Shown one piece after another: positions 34,351 through 43,188 of a DNA stretch of 64,000 bases. The notes under the pieces were generated by a model. That model made no database searches and was not told where the DNA came from. It saw nothing but the letters and a program-made list of their open reading frames with translations. The translations under genes and the position numbers were made by a program. Origin of the DNA: Mesorhizobium sp. AR10 (GTDB taxonomy: Bacteria > Pseudomonadota > Alphaproteobacteria > Rhizobiales > Rhizobiaceae); NCBI RefSeq assembly GCF_024746795.1, contig NZ_CP080524.1:3264001-3328000 (forward strand), in the 5' to 3' direction. Positions within the stretch are counted from its first letter, which is position 1. Each line of letters starts with the position of its first letter.

Positions 34351-34929
34351 TCAGCCTTCCGCCGCCAGCCGCTTCAACTTGGCAATGGCGGCTGCCGCGC
34401 TTTCGCCATAGGCAATGGTGCCGGAGAATTCGCCCTTGGCATTCAGCAGCAGCACCGAGGCGGTGTGGTCCATCGTGTAGTCGCCGTCGCCGGTATCGAC
34501 CTTTTTCCAATAGATGCCAAAGGCCTTGGCCATGGCATGAACCTTGTCCGGATCGCCTGATATGCCGACGATGCGATCGGAGAAATTGCTGACATAGGTG
34601 TTCATGACATCGGGCGTGTCGCGCTCCGGATCGACCGAGACGAAATAGGCATGCAGGGTCTTGCCGTCGTCACCAAGGGTCTTCAGCCAGCCGGCCAGTT
34701 CGAACAGGGTTGTGGGGCAGACTTCCGGGCAGTGGGTGAAGCCGAAGAAGACGACGCTGGGATGGCCGCGAAGAGCCGCCTCAGTGATCGGGGCGCCCTT
34801 CTGGTCGACCAGCGTGAACGGTGCGCCGTACGGCTCGCCGCCATAGTGGCCGCGGTACCAGTCAAAGGTGAGCCAGCCGATGCCGGCCGCCATCAGGACA
34901 AGAATGCCGACCAGAATTGAACGCATCAT
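34351..34929 (-). CDS. SCO1/SenC family copper chaperone
   Basis: A protein of 192 residues from ATG 34929 ([20 protein letters not shown]); ATG 34926 is equally possible. One N-terminal membrane helix anchors a periplasmic thioredoxin-fold domain. The copper ligands are present: CPEVC in [20 protein letters not shown] and the distant His in [12 protein letters not shown]. The motif [20 protein letters not shown] is typical. SCO proteins deliver copper to the CuA site of cytochrome c oxidase. No oxidase genes are near, so the client is not shown by context. Confidence 0.93.
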   Translation of the reverse strand: MMRSILVGILVLMAAGIGWLTFDWYRGHYGGEPYGAPFTLVDQKGAPITEAALRGHPSVVFFGFTHCPEVCPTTLFELAGWLKTLGDDGKTLHAYFVSVDPERDTPDVMNTYVSNFSDRIVGISGDPDKVHAMAKAFGIYWKKVDTGDGDYTMDHTASVLLLNAKGEFSGTIAYGESAAAAIAKLKRLAAEG

Positions 34930-35128
34930 CAGTGAATGTCCGTCGTGATTTTCATTGGGCGCCCAGCGCCATGCGGCTCCGGTCGACAAACACTCTTAAC
35001 GGTTTGACCCCGCGCACGCAAAGACGTCGCGTTGCCGCAACCGGCATTCCCTTGGGAAGGCGATCTGCTTGCAAAGTGCGGCCGCTCGCCCCACCTGAGG
35101 TCGGCAAACTCGAACGCTGGAGGCTCTC

Positions 35129-35617
35129 TTGCGAAAACTGATCGGCGGCGCTTTGGCCGCATGCCTTGTCGTCGGCTCAGGCGCTGCTGTCGCCGAGGAA
35201 GTCGGCAAGGTCGGCGTCGACTGGCTCGGCAACGACATCATCGTCGAGGCGATCAAGGATCCGAAGGTCGAAGGCGTCACCTGCCATGTCTCCTATTTCG
35301 ACCGTGGCGTGATCGACCGCCTGCAGAAAGGCAACTGGTTCGAAGATCCCTCCGATTCCTCGATCTCCTGCCGCCAGACCGGCCCGATCACCATCGGTGA
35401 CATCGACATGAGCGAGGCCGGCGAGGAAGTGTTCAAGCAAGGCATCAGCCTGATCTGGAAGAAGCAGGTGGTGAACCGCATCTACGACAAGGCCAACGAG
35501 ACGCTGATCTACCTGTCGCATTCGCGCCAGGTGCAGGATGGCTCGGCGAAAATGTCGGTCACCACCGTGCCGCTCTATGGCCAGAACGTGGTTTGGAGCA
35601 AAGGCAAACCGAAATAA
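35129..35617 (+). CDS. creA: CreA family periplasmic protein
   Basis: A protein of 162 residues from TTG 35129, with GGAGG eight bases upstream. A signal peptide is clear (MRKLIGGALAACLVVGSGAA, cleaved after AVA). The mature protein matches CreA throughout: VGKVGVDWLGNDIIVEAIKD, VEGVTCHVSYFDRGVIDRLQ, DPSDSSISCRQTGPI and the two conserved cysteines. The family function is unknown despite the name. It is monocistronic and ends at a strong hairpin. Confidence 0.92.
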   Translation: MRKLIGGALAACLVVGSGAAVAEEVGKVGVDWLGNDIIVEAIKDPKVEGVTCHVSYFDRGVIDRLQKGNWFEDPSDSSISCRQTGPITIGDIDMSEAGEEVFKQGISLIWKKQVVNRIYDKANETLIYLSHSRQVQDGSAKMSVTTVPLYGQNVVWSKGKPK

Positions 35618-35639
35618 GGCCTGGCAACAGCTGACGGAC

Positions 35640-35665
35640 GATTGGTCCCGCTTGCGGGACCAATC
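35640..35665 (+). terminator. Terminator hairpin of creA
   Basis: A perfect 11-bp stem, GATTGGTCCCG (35640-35650) and CGGGACCAATC (35655-35665), with a four-base loop CTTG, 22 bases after the creA stop. It is stable and well placed but lacks a T-run. Confidence 0.7.
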
Positions 35666-35686
35666 GCTCGGGCGTAAAGCGCCCGC

Positions 35687-36328
35687 ATGGACCGTCCAGA
35701 AAACCTTGTCCTGAAAGATCCCGAACCGCGTATCCATCCGACCGCGGAACTGAAGGCGTGCAAGCTCGGGCGCTATGTCTCGATCGGCGAGCGGGTCGTC
35801 CTGCGCGAAGTGACGGTCGGCGACTTCTCCTATTTCGAGCGCCATTCGGAAGCGATCTACACGACGATCGGAAAATTCTGTTCGATCGCCGCCAATAGCC
35901 GCATCAATGCGCTGGAGCATCCAATCGAACGGGTGACCCAGCACAAGGTCAGCTACCGGCCGAACGAATATTTTCGCTGGCTGGGGGTCGATGCGGCGTT
36001 CCGCGCGCGGCGGCAGGCCAAGGCCGTCACCATTGGCCACGATGTCTGGATCGGCCATGGCGCGGTTATCATGCCCGGTGTGACCATCGGCAATGGCGCG
36101 ATCGTCGGCGCCAATGCAGTGGTGACGCGCGATGTGCCGGCCTATGCGATTGTCACCGGCGTGCCGGCGAAGCCGCTGCGCCGGCGTTTCGACGCGGACA
36201 TCGCCACGCGAATCGAAATCCTCGCCTGGTGGGACTGGCCGCCGGAAAAACTGGCCAAGGCGGTCCCCGACATGCAGGCGATGCTGATCGAGGCTTTCCT
36301 CGATCGCTGGGAAAACGCCATTCCCTGA
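35687..36328 (+). CDS. Hexapeptide-repeat acyltransferase (XAT/phosphonate-associated type)
   Basis: A protein of 213 residues with a left-handed beta-helix: [60 protein letters not shown] and [20 protein letters not shown], with the closing [14 protein letters not shown]. The catalytic-type His lies in [11 protein letters not shown]. The run [20 protein letters not shown] resembles the acetyltransferase family often found with phosphonate (phn) genes, but no phn gene is nearby. It likely moves an acetyl group from acetyl-CoA to an unknown small molecule. The family is secure, the substrate is not. Confidence 0.82.
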   Translation: MDRPENLVLKDPEPRIHPTAELKACKLGRYVSIGERVVLREVTVGDFSYFERHSEAIYTTIGKFCSIAANSRINALEHPIERVTQHKVSYRPNEYFRWLGVDAAFRARRQAKAVTIGHDVWIGHGAVIMPGVTIGNGAIVGANAVVTRDVPAYAIVTGVPAKPLRRRFDADIATRIEILAWWDWPPEKLAKAVPDMQAMLIEAFLDRWENAIP

Positions 36329-36409
36329 TCTTACGCAGGCGCGTAGGCCGCGTTCACGAAATCCCTTGTTGCAGGGAACCCGGAGCCGCCGCGGTTGTTT
36401 CTCCCGGTG

Positions 36410-36435
36410 CGAGACGATCCCTTGGGATCATCTCG
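36410..36435 (+). promoter_or_regulatory. Inverted repeat ahead of the iron-permease-like gene
   Basis: CGAGACGATCCC and GGGATCATCTCG (12-bp arms, one mismatch, two-base centre) lie 25-50 bases before the next start codon. It could be a protein-binding operator or a leader hairpin, or the terminator of the preceding acyltransferase gene. I know no regulator with this site. Confidence 0.4.
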
Positions 36436-36459
36436 TGGCCGCCATTTGGGGATTTACCG

Positions 36460-36888
36460 ATGTTCGAGAAGCTTTTTACCAGCATCGCCAACAAGGTCGC
36501 GCACCTTGCCGGCTTGCCGCTGACATTTGCCGCCTGTTGCCTGATTGTCGTGGTGTGGGCGGTCAGTGGGCCGGTTTTCGACTTTTCCGACACCTGGCAG
36601 CTGGTCATCAACACCGGCACGACGATCATCACCTTCCTGATGGTGTTTCTCATCCAGAACACTCAGAACCGTGACGGCGCTGCGATCCAGGCCAAGCTCG
36701 ACGAACTGATCCGGGTCAGCGAAGGCCACAATCATTTCATCGGCATCGAGCACCTGACCGAAACCGAAGTCGAGGAGATCCGCGACAAATGCGAACGGGC
36801 TGCGAAGCGGCATGACCAGAAAATAGCCGACATGGCCGCCAAGAAGGCCGTGGCGCAGAAGCGCAGCTCGAAAAAGCAAGCGGCGTGA
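36460..36888 (+). CDS. Low-affinity iron permease family membrane protein
   Basis: A protein of 142 residues from ATG 36460 (MFEKLFTSIANKVAHLAGLP); the longer open frame upstream runs into the preceding gene and is rejected. Two membrane helices (LTFAACCLIVVVWAVSGPVF and WQLVINTGTTIITFLMVFLI) are followed by QNTQNRDGAAIQAKLDELIR, the hallmark of this family (PF04120), and a basic C-terminal tail. The yeast Fet4 relation gives the family its name, but iron transport by the short bacterial forms is unproven. It is convergent with the SDR gene nine bases on. Confidence 0.85.
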   Translation: MFEKLFTSIANKVAHLAGLPLTFAACCLIVVVWAVSGPVFDFSDTWQLVINTGTTIITFLMVFLIQNTQNRDGAAIQAKLDELIRVSEGHNHFIGIEHLTETEVEEIRDKCERAAKRHDQKIADMAAKKAVAQKRSSKKQAA

Positions 36889-36897
36889 GCGCGAAGC

Positions 36898-37764
36898 TCA
36901 GCCGTCCATGAAGGCCGCGAAATCGTCCTTGTGGTCTGGATGCCAGCGCGACAGAGCAGGGCGATTCTCGATGATGTCGCCGATCGCCCAGGCCATGCGT
37001 TTTTCGTCCACCGGCCGTGTCGCCTCGTTGTCCGGGCACAGGATGTAGAAGTCGCCACGCAGCAGCGAAGCCAGCATGAAGTCGATGACCTGCTCGCCGG
37101 TCCAGGCGCCGGCCGGCTTTTCGGTCGCGCCTTCGGTCAGGCCGGTATAGGTGAAGCCCGGAATGAGCAGGTGGGCGGAGACCTTCGCGCCCGGCTCGTT
37201 GCGCAGGGCGTGTGCCAGGCCCTCGGTGAAGGTCTTCACGCCGGCCTTGGAGACGTTGTAGGCGAGGTTGCCGGGCGGCGTGGTGATGCCTTGCTTGGAA
37301 CCGGTGTTGATGATCAGGCTGGGCTTGCCGGAAGCCAGCATGCGCGGTGCGAAAACCTGGACGCCATGCACGACGCCCCAGAAATTGATATCCATGAGCC
37401 GTCTCCAGGCAACGCGGTTTTCCCACGGCTTACCCGGATTGTTGCCCACGCCGGCATTGTTCATCAGCACCGAAACCGCGCCAAAGGCAGCGTAGGCGGC
37501 ATCCGCCAGCTGGTCCAAATCGTCGATATAGGAAACGTTTGCGGCGATGGCACGAACGGCATCGTCGCCGCCGATCGCGGCGAGCGCCTGGCGGGCCTGG
37601 TCGAGGCGCGCGCCGCCGATGTCGGCAATTACGGTTTTCATGCCCATTGCCGCGAACCGCTTGGCTGCGGCGAGACCGATGCCGCTGGCGCCGCCGGTGA
37701 TGACGGCGACGTTGCCGGAGGCAAGGGCAGGCAAGGCGGTCTGGATATCGGTGTCGGTGGTCAT
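36898..37764 (-). CDS. SDR family NAD(P)-dependent oxidoreductase
   Basis: A protein of 288 residues with a classical short-chain dehydrogenase fold. The cofactor loop TGGASGIG is at residues 23-30, the NNAGVG motif follows beta-4, and the active-site pair is in NLAYNVSKAGVKTF (Tyr and Lys), with a serine in LIINTGSKQG. The acidic residue after beta-2 (VIADIGG) suggests NAD preference, which is inference. The sequence has no feature giving the substrate. It is monocistronic. Confidence 0.88.
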   Translation of the reverse strand: MTTDTDIQTALPALASGNVAVITGGASGIGLAAAKRFAAMGMKTVIADIGGARLDQARQALAAIGGDDAVRAIAANVSYIDDLDQLADAAYAAFGAVSVLMNNAGVGNNPGKPWENRVAWRRLMDINFWGVVHGVQVFAPRMLASGKPSLIINTGSKQGITTPPGNLAYNVSKAGVKTFTEGLAHALRNEPGAKVSAHLLIPGFTYTGLTEGATEKPAGAWTGEQVIDFMLASLLRGDFYILCPDNEATRPVDEKRMAWAIGDIIENRPALSRWHPDHKDDFAAFMDG

Positions 37765-37897
37765 GATTTCTTCCTTGTTTTGGGTTGCGCCGAACTTAGC
37801 GTGGGATGCAGCTCAGGCAAGCCTCTCGCGGCGTCTTCGGGTTTGACCGCACCGGCAAGCGCTGCGCATGCTGCCGGCACAAAGGGAGAGTTGCCGA

Positions 37898-38179
37898 TTG
37901 ACCGACTGGATCGAGATCCTGAAAGAACAGACCGCCACCGGCGACCAGATGGGGCGCGAGGTTCCGCAAATGCTTGCCAATCCCGACATCAGCGAAGCGC
38001 AGGTGAAGACGCTGTTCTCGGCGCTGGAAAAGCAGGCGGAGTTCGTCGAGAAACTGCGCATGGCGCTGGAAAAATTCGGCCATGTTTTTTCGATCATCAA
38101 GGCGGCCGAGCGGCTCGAGGAGCGCTATGCCGATCTTGCCGCGTCCGTAGCGGAAAAGCTGAAAGCGATGCGAAAGTAG
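37898..38179 (+). CDS. Small hypothetical helical protein
   Basis: A protein of 93 residues, best read from TTG 37898, which has AGGGAGAG eight bases upstream; a longer frame from 37868 has no such site. I do not recognise the family. The sequence (TDWIEILKEQTATGDQMGRE, QVKTLFSALEKQAEFVEKLR, RLEERYADLAASVAEKLKAM) is charged and almost wholly helical, with heptad-like leucines suggesting a coiled coil. It has no signal peptide or membrane helix. It converges with the small remnant gene six bases on. Confidence 0.6.
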   Translation: MTDWIEILKEQTATGDQMGREVPQMLANPDISEAQVKTLFSALEKQAEFVEKLRMALEKFGHVFSIIKAAERLEERYADLAASVAEKLKAMRK

Positions 38180-38185
38180 AGACGC

Positions 38186-38284
38186 CTACTTTTCGATCAA
38201 CCTCTCGAACCTGGTATCCGGCACGAGCCAGGCCAAGGCGGCCACGACGCCGTCGGTGAATGCCTCGATCCTGCCTTTGTTCAT
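38186..38284 (-). pseudogene. 32-codon TMEM175/DUF1211 remnant (N- and C-terminal ends joined)
   Basis: A short open frame with a strong ribosome site (GGAGGAAcc before ATG 38284). It begins MNKGRIEAFTDGVVAA, very like the start of bacterial TMEM175-type potassium channels (typically K-x-R-L-E-A-F-S-D-G-V). It then passes straight to LAWLVPDTRFERLIEK, which resembles the end of the same family. The five or six membrane helices between, about 160 residues, are missing, with the frame kept. It therefore looks like an in-frame internal deletion of a channel gene. It lies 15 bases after the MATE gene on the same strand. The match is from memory of the family, not an alignment. Confidence 0.6.
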
Positions 38285-38299
38285 GGTTCCTCCAGTCTT

Positions 38300-39772
38300 T
38301 CAGCCGTTCGGTGTCTCGGGCGCCATGTTCGCGCGCTGGCGCGGCACGCCAAGGCCGGTGTCCGGCGGTTCGCCGGCAACCGGGCGATCCTCGATCATGT
38401 GCATGGTGCGCCAGCGGCCAAAGCGATAATAGCCAGCAGCCAGCACCAGCGAGGTGATAGAGCCGGCTGGAAAGCTCCACCACAGCGCTTCTTCGCCGAT
38501 CACGCTGCGGAGGAAATAGGCGAAGCTGGTGCGCACCAGAAGCACCGAGATCACCAGGATGATCAGCGGCGGCATCACCGCACCAGTGGCGCGCACCGTG
38601 GCGAAGAGCACGATGGTGACGCCGAACAGGATGAACGACCACGACGCGACACTGTTGATATGGGTGGCGATGTCGATCGCTGCGCTGTCGCTGCTCAAGA
38701 ACAGGCTAAGCACCGGGCGGTCGAAAACGGAGAGCAGTGCGACCAGGGAGCCGGTCAGCAGCAGGTTGAAGACCACGCCGGAGGCGGCGATGCGGCCGAT
38801 CCGGTCCCAGCGTCCGGCGCCGACATTTTGCGCCGCCATCGAGGACACAGCGGCGCCGATGGCCAGAGCCGGCATCTGGATGTAGGTCCAGAGCTGCGCT
38901 GCGATGCCGTAGGCGGCGGCAACCTGCGAGCCGTTGGAATTGACCATGCCCATCACCGTCAATGCTGCCGCCGAGATCACGATCATCTGCAGACCCATCG
39001 GCACGCCCTTGAAGACGACGATGCGCAGCAGCGCCGGATCCGGCCGCAGCAAGGCCAGATTGGCGCCGGCCAGCCGCAGCGGGTGCTTGCGCGCATAGAG
39101 CACGACGAGGATGGCGATCACGCTCACCGTCTGGCCGATCAGCGTCGACATGGCCGATCCGGCGATGCCGAGTTCGGGAAACGGGCCGATGCCGCGGATG
39201 AGCAGCGGATTCAAGACGATGTCGAGCACGACGGCCAGCGCCATGAAGACAAACGGCGTGCGCGAATCGCCGGCGCCACGCAGCACCGTCATGACGAAGG
39301 ACAGCAGGTTCATCATCGGCACGGCGACGAAGATGATGCGCAGATAGGAGCGGGCCAGCGGCAGCGCGTCGGCCGGCGTGCCGAGGGTGCTGAGGATCAG
39401 ATCGACCCAGATCCAGCCGCAGACCGCGAACAGCACCGAGACGACGAAGAAGAAGGTGGCGCTGGTGCCGACGATGCGCCGGGCTTCGGGCAGGTCACGC
39501 GCGCCGACCGACTGCGCAACCAGGATGGTCGCGGCCATGCCGATGCCGAACACCGTGCCGAGGATCAGGAACAGCACCAGATTGGCGTTGGAGGTGGCGG
39601 TCAGCGCCGCCTCGCCGAGGAAGCGGCCGACCCAGACGGCGTTGATCGAGCCGTTGAGCGACTGCAGCACGTTGGAGCCGAGCACGGGCAGGGCAAACAG
39701 CAGCAGCGTGCGCGGGATCGGGCCGCTGGTCAGGTCGCCGGTTCGCCGGCGCGCAGGCATCTTCTCGTCCAT
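38300..39772 (-). CDS. MATE family multidrug efflux transporter
   Basis: A protein of 490 residues from ATG 39772 (MDEKMPARRRTGDLTSGPIP); a TTG nine bases upstream is possible. It has twelve predicted membrane helices in two six-helix halves. MATE signatures include FALPVLGSNVLQSLNGSINA, VWVGRFLGEAALTATSNANL, VMTVLRGAGDSRTPFVFMAL and AAYGIAAQLWTYIQMPALAI. MATE pumps use sodium or proton gradients to export cationic drugs and metabolites. No regulator is adjacent. The TMEM175 remnant follows 15 bases after the stop. Confidence 0.92.
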   Translation of the reverse strand: MDEKMPARRRTGDLTSGPIPRTLLLFALPVLGSNVLQSLNGSINAVWVGRFLGEAALTATSNANLVLFLILGTVFGIGMAATILVAQSVGARDLPEARRIVGTSATFFFVVSVLFAVCGWIWVDLILSTLGTPADALPLARSYLRIIFVAVPMMNLLSFVMTVLRGAGDSRTPFVFMALAVVLDIVLNPLLIRGIGPFPELGIAGSAMSTLIGQTVSVIAILVVLYARKHPLRLAGANLALLRPDPALLRIVVFKGVPMGLQMIVISAAALTVMGMVNSNGSQVAAAYGIAAQLWTYIQMPALAIGAAVSSMAAQNVGAGRWDRIGRIAASGVVFNLLLTGSLVALLSVFDRPVLSLFLSSDSAAIDIATHINSVASWSFILFGVTIVLFATVRATGAVMPPLIILVISVLLVRTSFAYFLRSVIGEEALWWSFPAGSITSLVLAAGYYRFGRWRTMHMIEDRPVAGEPPDTGLGVPRQRANMAPETPNG

Positions 39773-39982
39773 GGCAGGCAACTCGGTGAAGTATCTCTAG
39801 TCCGGTCCGCGATGATTGCCGATTTGGCGGGACAGGTCGATGCGACGTCGGAAAATTCTGCCCGGCGTGCCAGAGGCCAATCATGTTCTCAAAGCATCCG
39901 GAATGGGATATTGGTCTTGGATGGGTGGGGCCGCATTCCTTACTACATCACTACTACATCTGATGGATAAGCCGGGGGGATC

Positions 39983-40777
39983 ATGTCCGATAGTCCGCTG
40001 TTTTCTGAGCGCCTGAACCGGCGCGCGTTTCTCGGTGCATCCGCTTTGGGCGCGGCTTCCGTGGCTCTATCGGCGTGCACCACGACGGACGTCGTCACGC
40101 CGCCAGCGGCAGCGCCGCCCCCGCCAAGCGACTCGGCTTTCGGCGCTGCCGCAAGCATGTATGCGGCGCGCGTCGACGAGGGCTATCAACTGCCGGCGAT
40201 CCCGGTGGCCAAGCTCGATCCAAAGTTCGTGCGCCAGATCGTGCCCGACCCAACCGGAGAAAAACCCGGCACGATCGTCGTCGATACCTCCGAGCACTTC
40301 CTCTATCTGGTGCGCGATGGCGGCACGGCTATCCGCTACGGCGTCAGCCTCGGCAAGGCCGGTTTCGAATGGACGGGCAGCGCCGTGGTTCAGGCGCGGA
40401 AGAAGTGGCCGGTCTGGACGCCGCCGCCGGAAATGATCCAGCGCCGGCCGGAACTGGCGAAGTACAAGGACGGCATGCCGCCCGGCCCGCAAAGCCCGCT
40501 GGGCGCCCGCGCGCTGTATCTGTTCCGCGACGGCAAGGACACGATGTACCGGCTGCACGGCACGCCGGAGTGGGATTCCATTGGCAAGAACGCTTCCTCC
40601 GGCTGTGTGCGCTTCATGAACCAGGACATCATCGACCTCTACAGCCGCGTCAACGGCGTCGCGCAGGTCTTCGTGCGCCCGAACCTGTCGGCCGCAGGGA
40701 AGATCACCGCCGTGTCGAACAGGACGGCCGAGCCGATCGATGCGGGCGTGCCAAAGGACGCGGAGATGTTGAAGTAA
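39983..40777 (+). CDS. L,D-transpeptidase (YkuD), Tat-type lipoprotein
   Basis: A protein of 264 residues with GGGGGATC just before ATG 39983. The N-terminus LNRRAFLGASALGAASVALS then AC combines a twin-arginine motif with a lipobox (Cys32), followed by a Pro-rich linker. The YkuD domain covers about residues 95-235: active-site H192 in YRLHGTPEWDSIGKNASSGC and nucleophile C208 in SSGCVRF. Such enzymes form 3-3 crosslinks in peptidoglycan or attach proteins to it in the periplasm. It is convergent with the phytase-like gene and ends at a strong hairpin. Confidence 0.93.
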   Translation: MSDSPLFSERLNRRAFLGASALGAASVALSACTTTDVVTPPAAAPPPPSDSAFGAAASMYAARVDEGYQLPAIPVAKLDPKFVRQIVPDPTGEKPGTIVVDTSEHFLYLVRDGGTAIRYGVSLGKAGFEWTGSAVVQARKKWPVWTPPPEMIQRRPELAKYKDGMPPGPQSPLGARALYLFRDGKDTMYRLHGTPEWDSIGKNASSGCVRFMNQDIIDLYSRVNGVAQVFVRPNLSAAGKITAVSNRTAEPIDAGVPKDAEMLK

Positions 40778-40816
40778 GTGCCTTCACGGCATTGGTGATC
40801 GTCGACAACCGGTTTG

Positions 40817-40845
40817 AAGGCGGACGCGTTCGACGCGTCCGCCTT
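40817..40845. terminator. Bidirectional terminator hairpin
   Basis: A perfect 12-bp stem, AAGGCGGACGCG (40817-40828) and CGCGTCCGCCTT (40834-40845), loop TTCGA. It lies between the stops of two convergent genes (the L,D-transpeptidase and the phytase-like esterase) and can serve both. Confidence 0.75.
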
Positions 40846-40856
40846 GAGGGGTGTAG

Positions 40857-42338
40857 CTAGTTCGTAGCGAGGCTGGGGAGCGTCACCTGGTAGACCAGGA
40901 ACATGGTGTCGACATCGGCGCCGTCCTCGGCCTTGTAGGGCGCGCCGACCTGGAAGCCGTCCTGGGTGAGGAAGTCGTTGTCGTTGGCGACGAACAGGAA
41001 ATAGTCGTCGGGCAGCTTCGGATCGAGCACGCTGACCACCGACATCGCCTCCCACTTCTCAGACAGATTGTTCTTGTCGTTCGGCGCGCCGTCATGCAGG
41101 CCGAAACGGCCGAGCTCCTTGTTGTCGTTGATGTCGATGAACGGCGTCAGCTTGGCCGGCGTCACCGACGGGTCGAGCACGCCCTTGGGCGCCAGCGGCT
41201 TTTCGGCGGCATCGAAGGCGCCGCCGACGATGTCGGTGGCGGCCGAAACATCGACGACAAAGATCTGGCGCAGAAGCGACGTGTCGCCTTTCAGCCCCTG
41301 GCCGTTGCCGCTGTCGCGCGCCAGCATCAGGAAGGTCTTGTCGGACAGCGCCACGATCTCGCTCTGCGCGGCAACCTTGGTCTTGCCCTTGTCGTCCTTG
41401 AACACCGGGAGCGGCACGACATATTCGTGCGCAAGCTTGAGATGGGCTGGGTCTGAGGCGTCATAGACCAAGGCGCGGGTGTTCTGGCGCGTCGCGCCGG
41501 AATCGCCGCCATCCTGCCGGGGCGCCGACTGCAGCACCGCGATGAGGAACTTGCCATCCGGGGTCAGCGCCATGCCTTCGAGGCCCTGGTTGTTCTGGCG
41601 GCCGGTCTCGGGGTCCTTCGGATCGGGTTCGGCGGCACCGGGACCAGGATTGTCCGAGGCGAAGTTCGGCGTGCCGTGGCGCATCGGCACCAATGCCGCC
41701 GGTGGCTGGGTCGCCGAGAGCAGGTGGCCGTCGGCGGAGAAACGGTAGATGTTGGGGCCGTATTCGTCGGAGATCAACATCGAGCCGTCGGGCAGCCGCG
41801 CGATCGCCTCGTTGTCGAGTGCCAGCTTGCCGTTGGCCTCGGGCAATATCGGCATGTCGCCGGCAGCGGCGCGCACGCCGTTGAGCGGGTCAAGGCCGGT
41901 GGCATCGGCACCCTTGTCGTCGGTGAGCAGCATGGTGTCGGCGAGCGTTGCCTTGACGCCCGTCTGTTCCTGGCCGGCGGCGGGCGCGGCCCCCGGTGCT
42001 ACCGGCGCGAACTCGATGCCAATCGTGTTGAGGCGCGGCCGGTAGTCGGTGGTGCCGACGACATTATAGCCACGATCCGGCAGCAGCCAGAGCGAACCCT
42101 TGTAGCCGTCCGCGCCATGCGTCCAGCCTGATGTATCGATCGACATGCCGGAGCCGGAGCCGAAGGTCTCGCCAAACTTGTCCTTCTGGTTGGCCGGGAT
42201 GCGGCCGACGCCGACCAGGCCCTTGTTGACGAAGCTGACGCCGCCGACGGTCGCGGAGTTCTCGGCCAAGGCCGGCGTCAAGGCGGTGAACAGCGCCAGT
42301 GCGACGCCGAAAGACACGGTTCGGTGCAGGGTTTTCAT
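40857..42338 (-). CDS. Secreted esterase-like phytase family protein
   Basis: A protein of 493 residues from ATG 42338, which has GAGG seven bases upstream; ATG 42344 lies too close to that site. A signal peptide is clear (VSFGVALALFTALTPALAEN). The mature protein matches the Phytase-like domain (PF13449): GSGSGMSIDTSGWTHGADGY, LWLLPDRGYNVVGTTDYRPR, DNEAIARLPDGSMLISDEYG, NNQGLEGMALTPDGKFLIAV and KWEAMSVVSVLDPKLPDDYF. It should be a periplasmic or extracellular beta-propeller. The family is linked to phosphoester or ester hydrolysis, but true phytase activity is unproven. Monocistronic. Confidence 0.87.
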   Translation of the reverse strand: MKTLHRTVSFGVALALFTALTPALAENSATVGGVSFVNKGLVGVGRIPANQKDKFGETFGSGSGMSIDTSGWTHGADGYKGSLWLLPDRGYNVVGTTDYRPRLNTIGIEFAPVAPGAAPAAGQEQTGVKATLADTMLLTDDKGADATGLDPLNGVRAAAGDMPILPEANGKLALDNEAIARLPDGSMLISDEYGPNIYRFSADGHLLSATQPPAALVPMRHGTPNFASDNPGPGAAEPDPKDPETGRQNNQGLEGMALTPDGKFLIAVLQSAPRQDGGDSGATRQNTRALVYDASDPAHLKLAHEYVVPLPVFKDDKGKTKVAAQSEIVALSDKTFLMLARDSGNGQGLKGDTSLLRQIFVVDVSAATDIVGGAFDAAEKPLAPKGVLDPSVTPAKLTPFIDINDNKELGRFGLHDGAPNDKNNLSEKWEAMSVVSVLDPKLPDDYFLFVANDNDFLTQDGFQVGAPYKAEDGADVDTMFLVYQVTLPSLATN

Positions 42339-42486
42339 GGACATCCTCTTTGTGACAGCCGGAGCGGCCCGAGATTCTGAGAGGCTCCGCGTCGCATCGA
42401 CGATGCCGCGTATGCCTTTCCGCAAAGCGGTCTAGGACGCGAACATGATACTTGCGTGACAGGGCACACACCGAACCAAGGATAGA

Positions 42487-43188
42487 TCACCGTCGCGGGT
42501 ACAGGTATCCCACGCCGCGGATCGTCTTGATCAGCTCCGGTTTGGTCGGATCCTTCTCGATCCGGCGGCGCAGCCGGGTGATGCGGCTGTCGATGCTGCG
42601 GTCGAAGGGCTCGTCGCCCCTGGGTGGCGCAAGATCGAGCAGTTCGTCGCGACCGATGACCTGCCCGGCCCGGGTGGCGAAGGCCGCCACCAGATCAAGC
42701 TCCATCGGGGTCAGCGCCACGGCCACGCCATCGGCGTCTCTGAGGCTTCGCGCGTTTGCATCGAACACATAGGCTCCGAAGGCGAAGTGCCCGGCCGGCA
42801 AGATCTCGGCACCGTTCAATCCCTTCGGCCTGCGCCTGCGCAGCACAGCGTCGATCCGTGCCTCCAACTCGGTCGGCGCGAAGGGCTTCACGAGATAGTC
42901 GTCGGCACCGACCTCCAGGCCCGCCACCTTGTCGAAGACCGAATCGGCGCTGGTCAGCATGACGATGCCCGTGTCGTGATGCTCACGCAGCCAGCGGGCC
43001 AGGCTGAAGCCGTTCTCGCCGGGCATGTTGAGGTCGAGAACGACAAGGTCGGTCTTTGCCGCGGTGATCTCCTCACGCAGTTCGGCGCCGCCGGATGCCG
43101 TGCGGACGCTGTAGCCCTTTGCCTGCAGATAATCGGCGATCATGAACGCCACGTCGGTCTCGTCGTCCACGACAATGATGTCGGCCAT
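42487..43188 (-). CDS. OmpR-family response regulator
   Basis: A protein of 233 residues from ATG 43188. The receiver domain (residues 1-115) has the acidic pocket DDE, phospho-acceptor D52 in LVVLDLNMPG, and K101 in GADDYLVKPF. The C-terminal winged-helix domain has TPMELDLVAAFATRAGQVIG, DRSIDSRITRLRRRIEKDPT and the end IKTIRGVGYLYPRR. It is divergent from the hybrid kinase 297 bases away and about 35% like the second regulator by eye, so it may receive phosphate from the same kinase. The target genes are unknown. Confidence 0.93.
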   Translation of the reverse strand: MADIIVVDDETDVAFMIADYLQAKGYSVRTASGGAELREEITAAKTDLVVLDLNMPGENGFSLARWLREHHDTGIVMLTSADSVFDKVAGLEVGADDYLVKPFAPTELEARIDAVLRRRRPKGLNGAEILPAGHFAFGAYVFDANARSLRDADGVAVALTPMELDLVAAFATRAGQVIGRDELLDLAPPRGDEPFDRSIDSRITRLRRRIEKDPTKPELIKTIRGVGYLYPRR

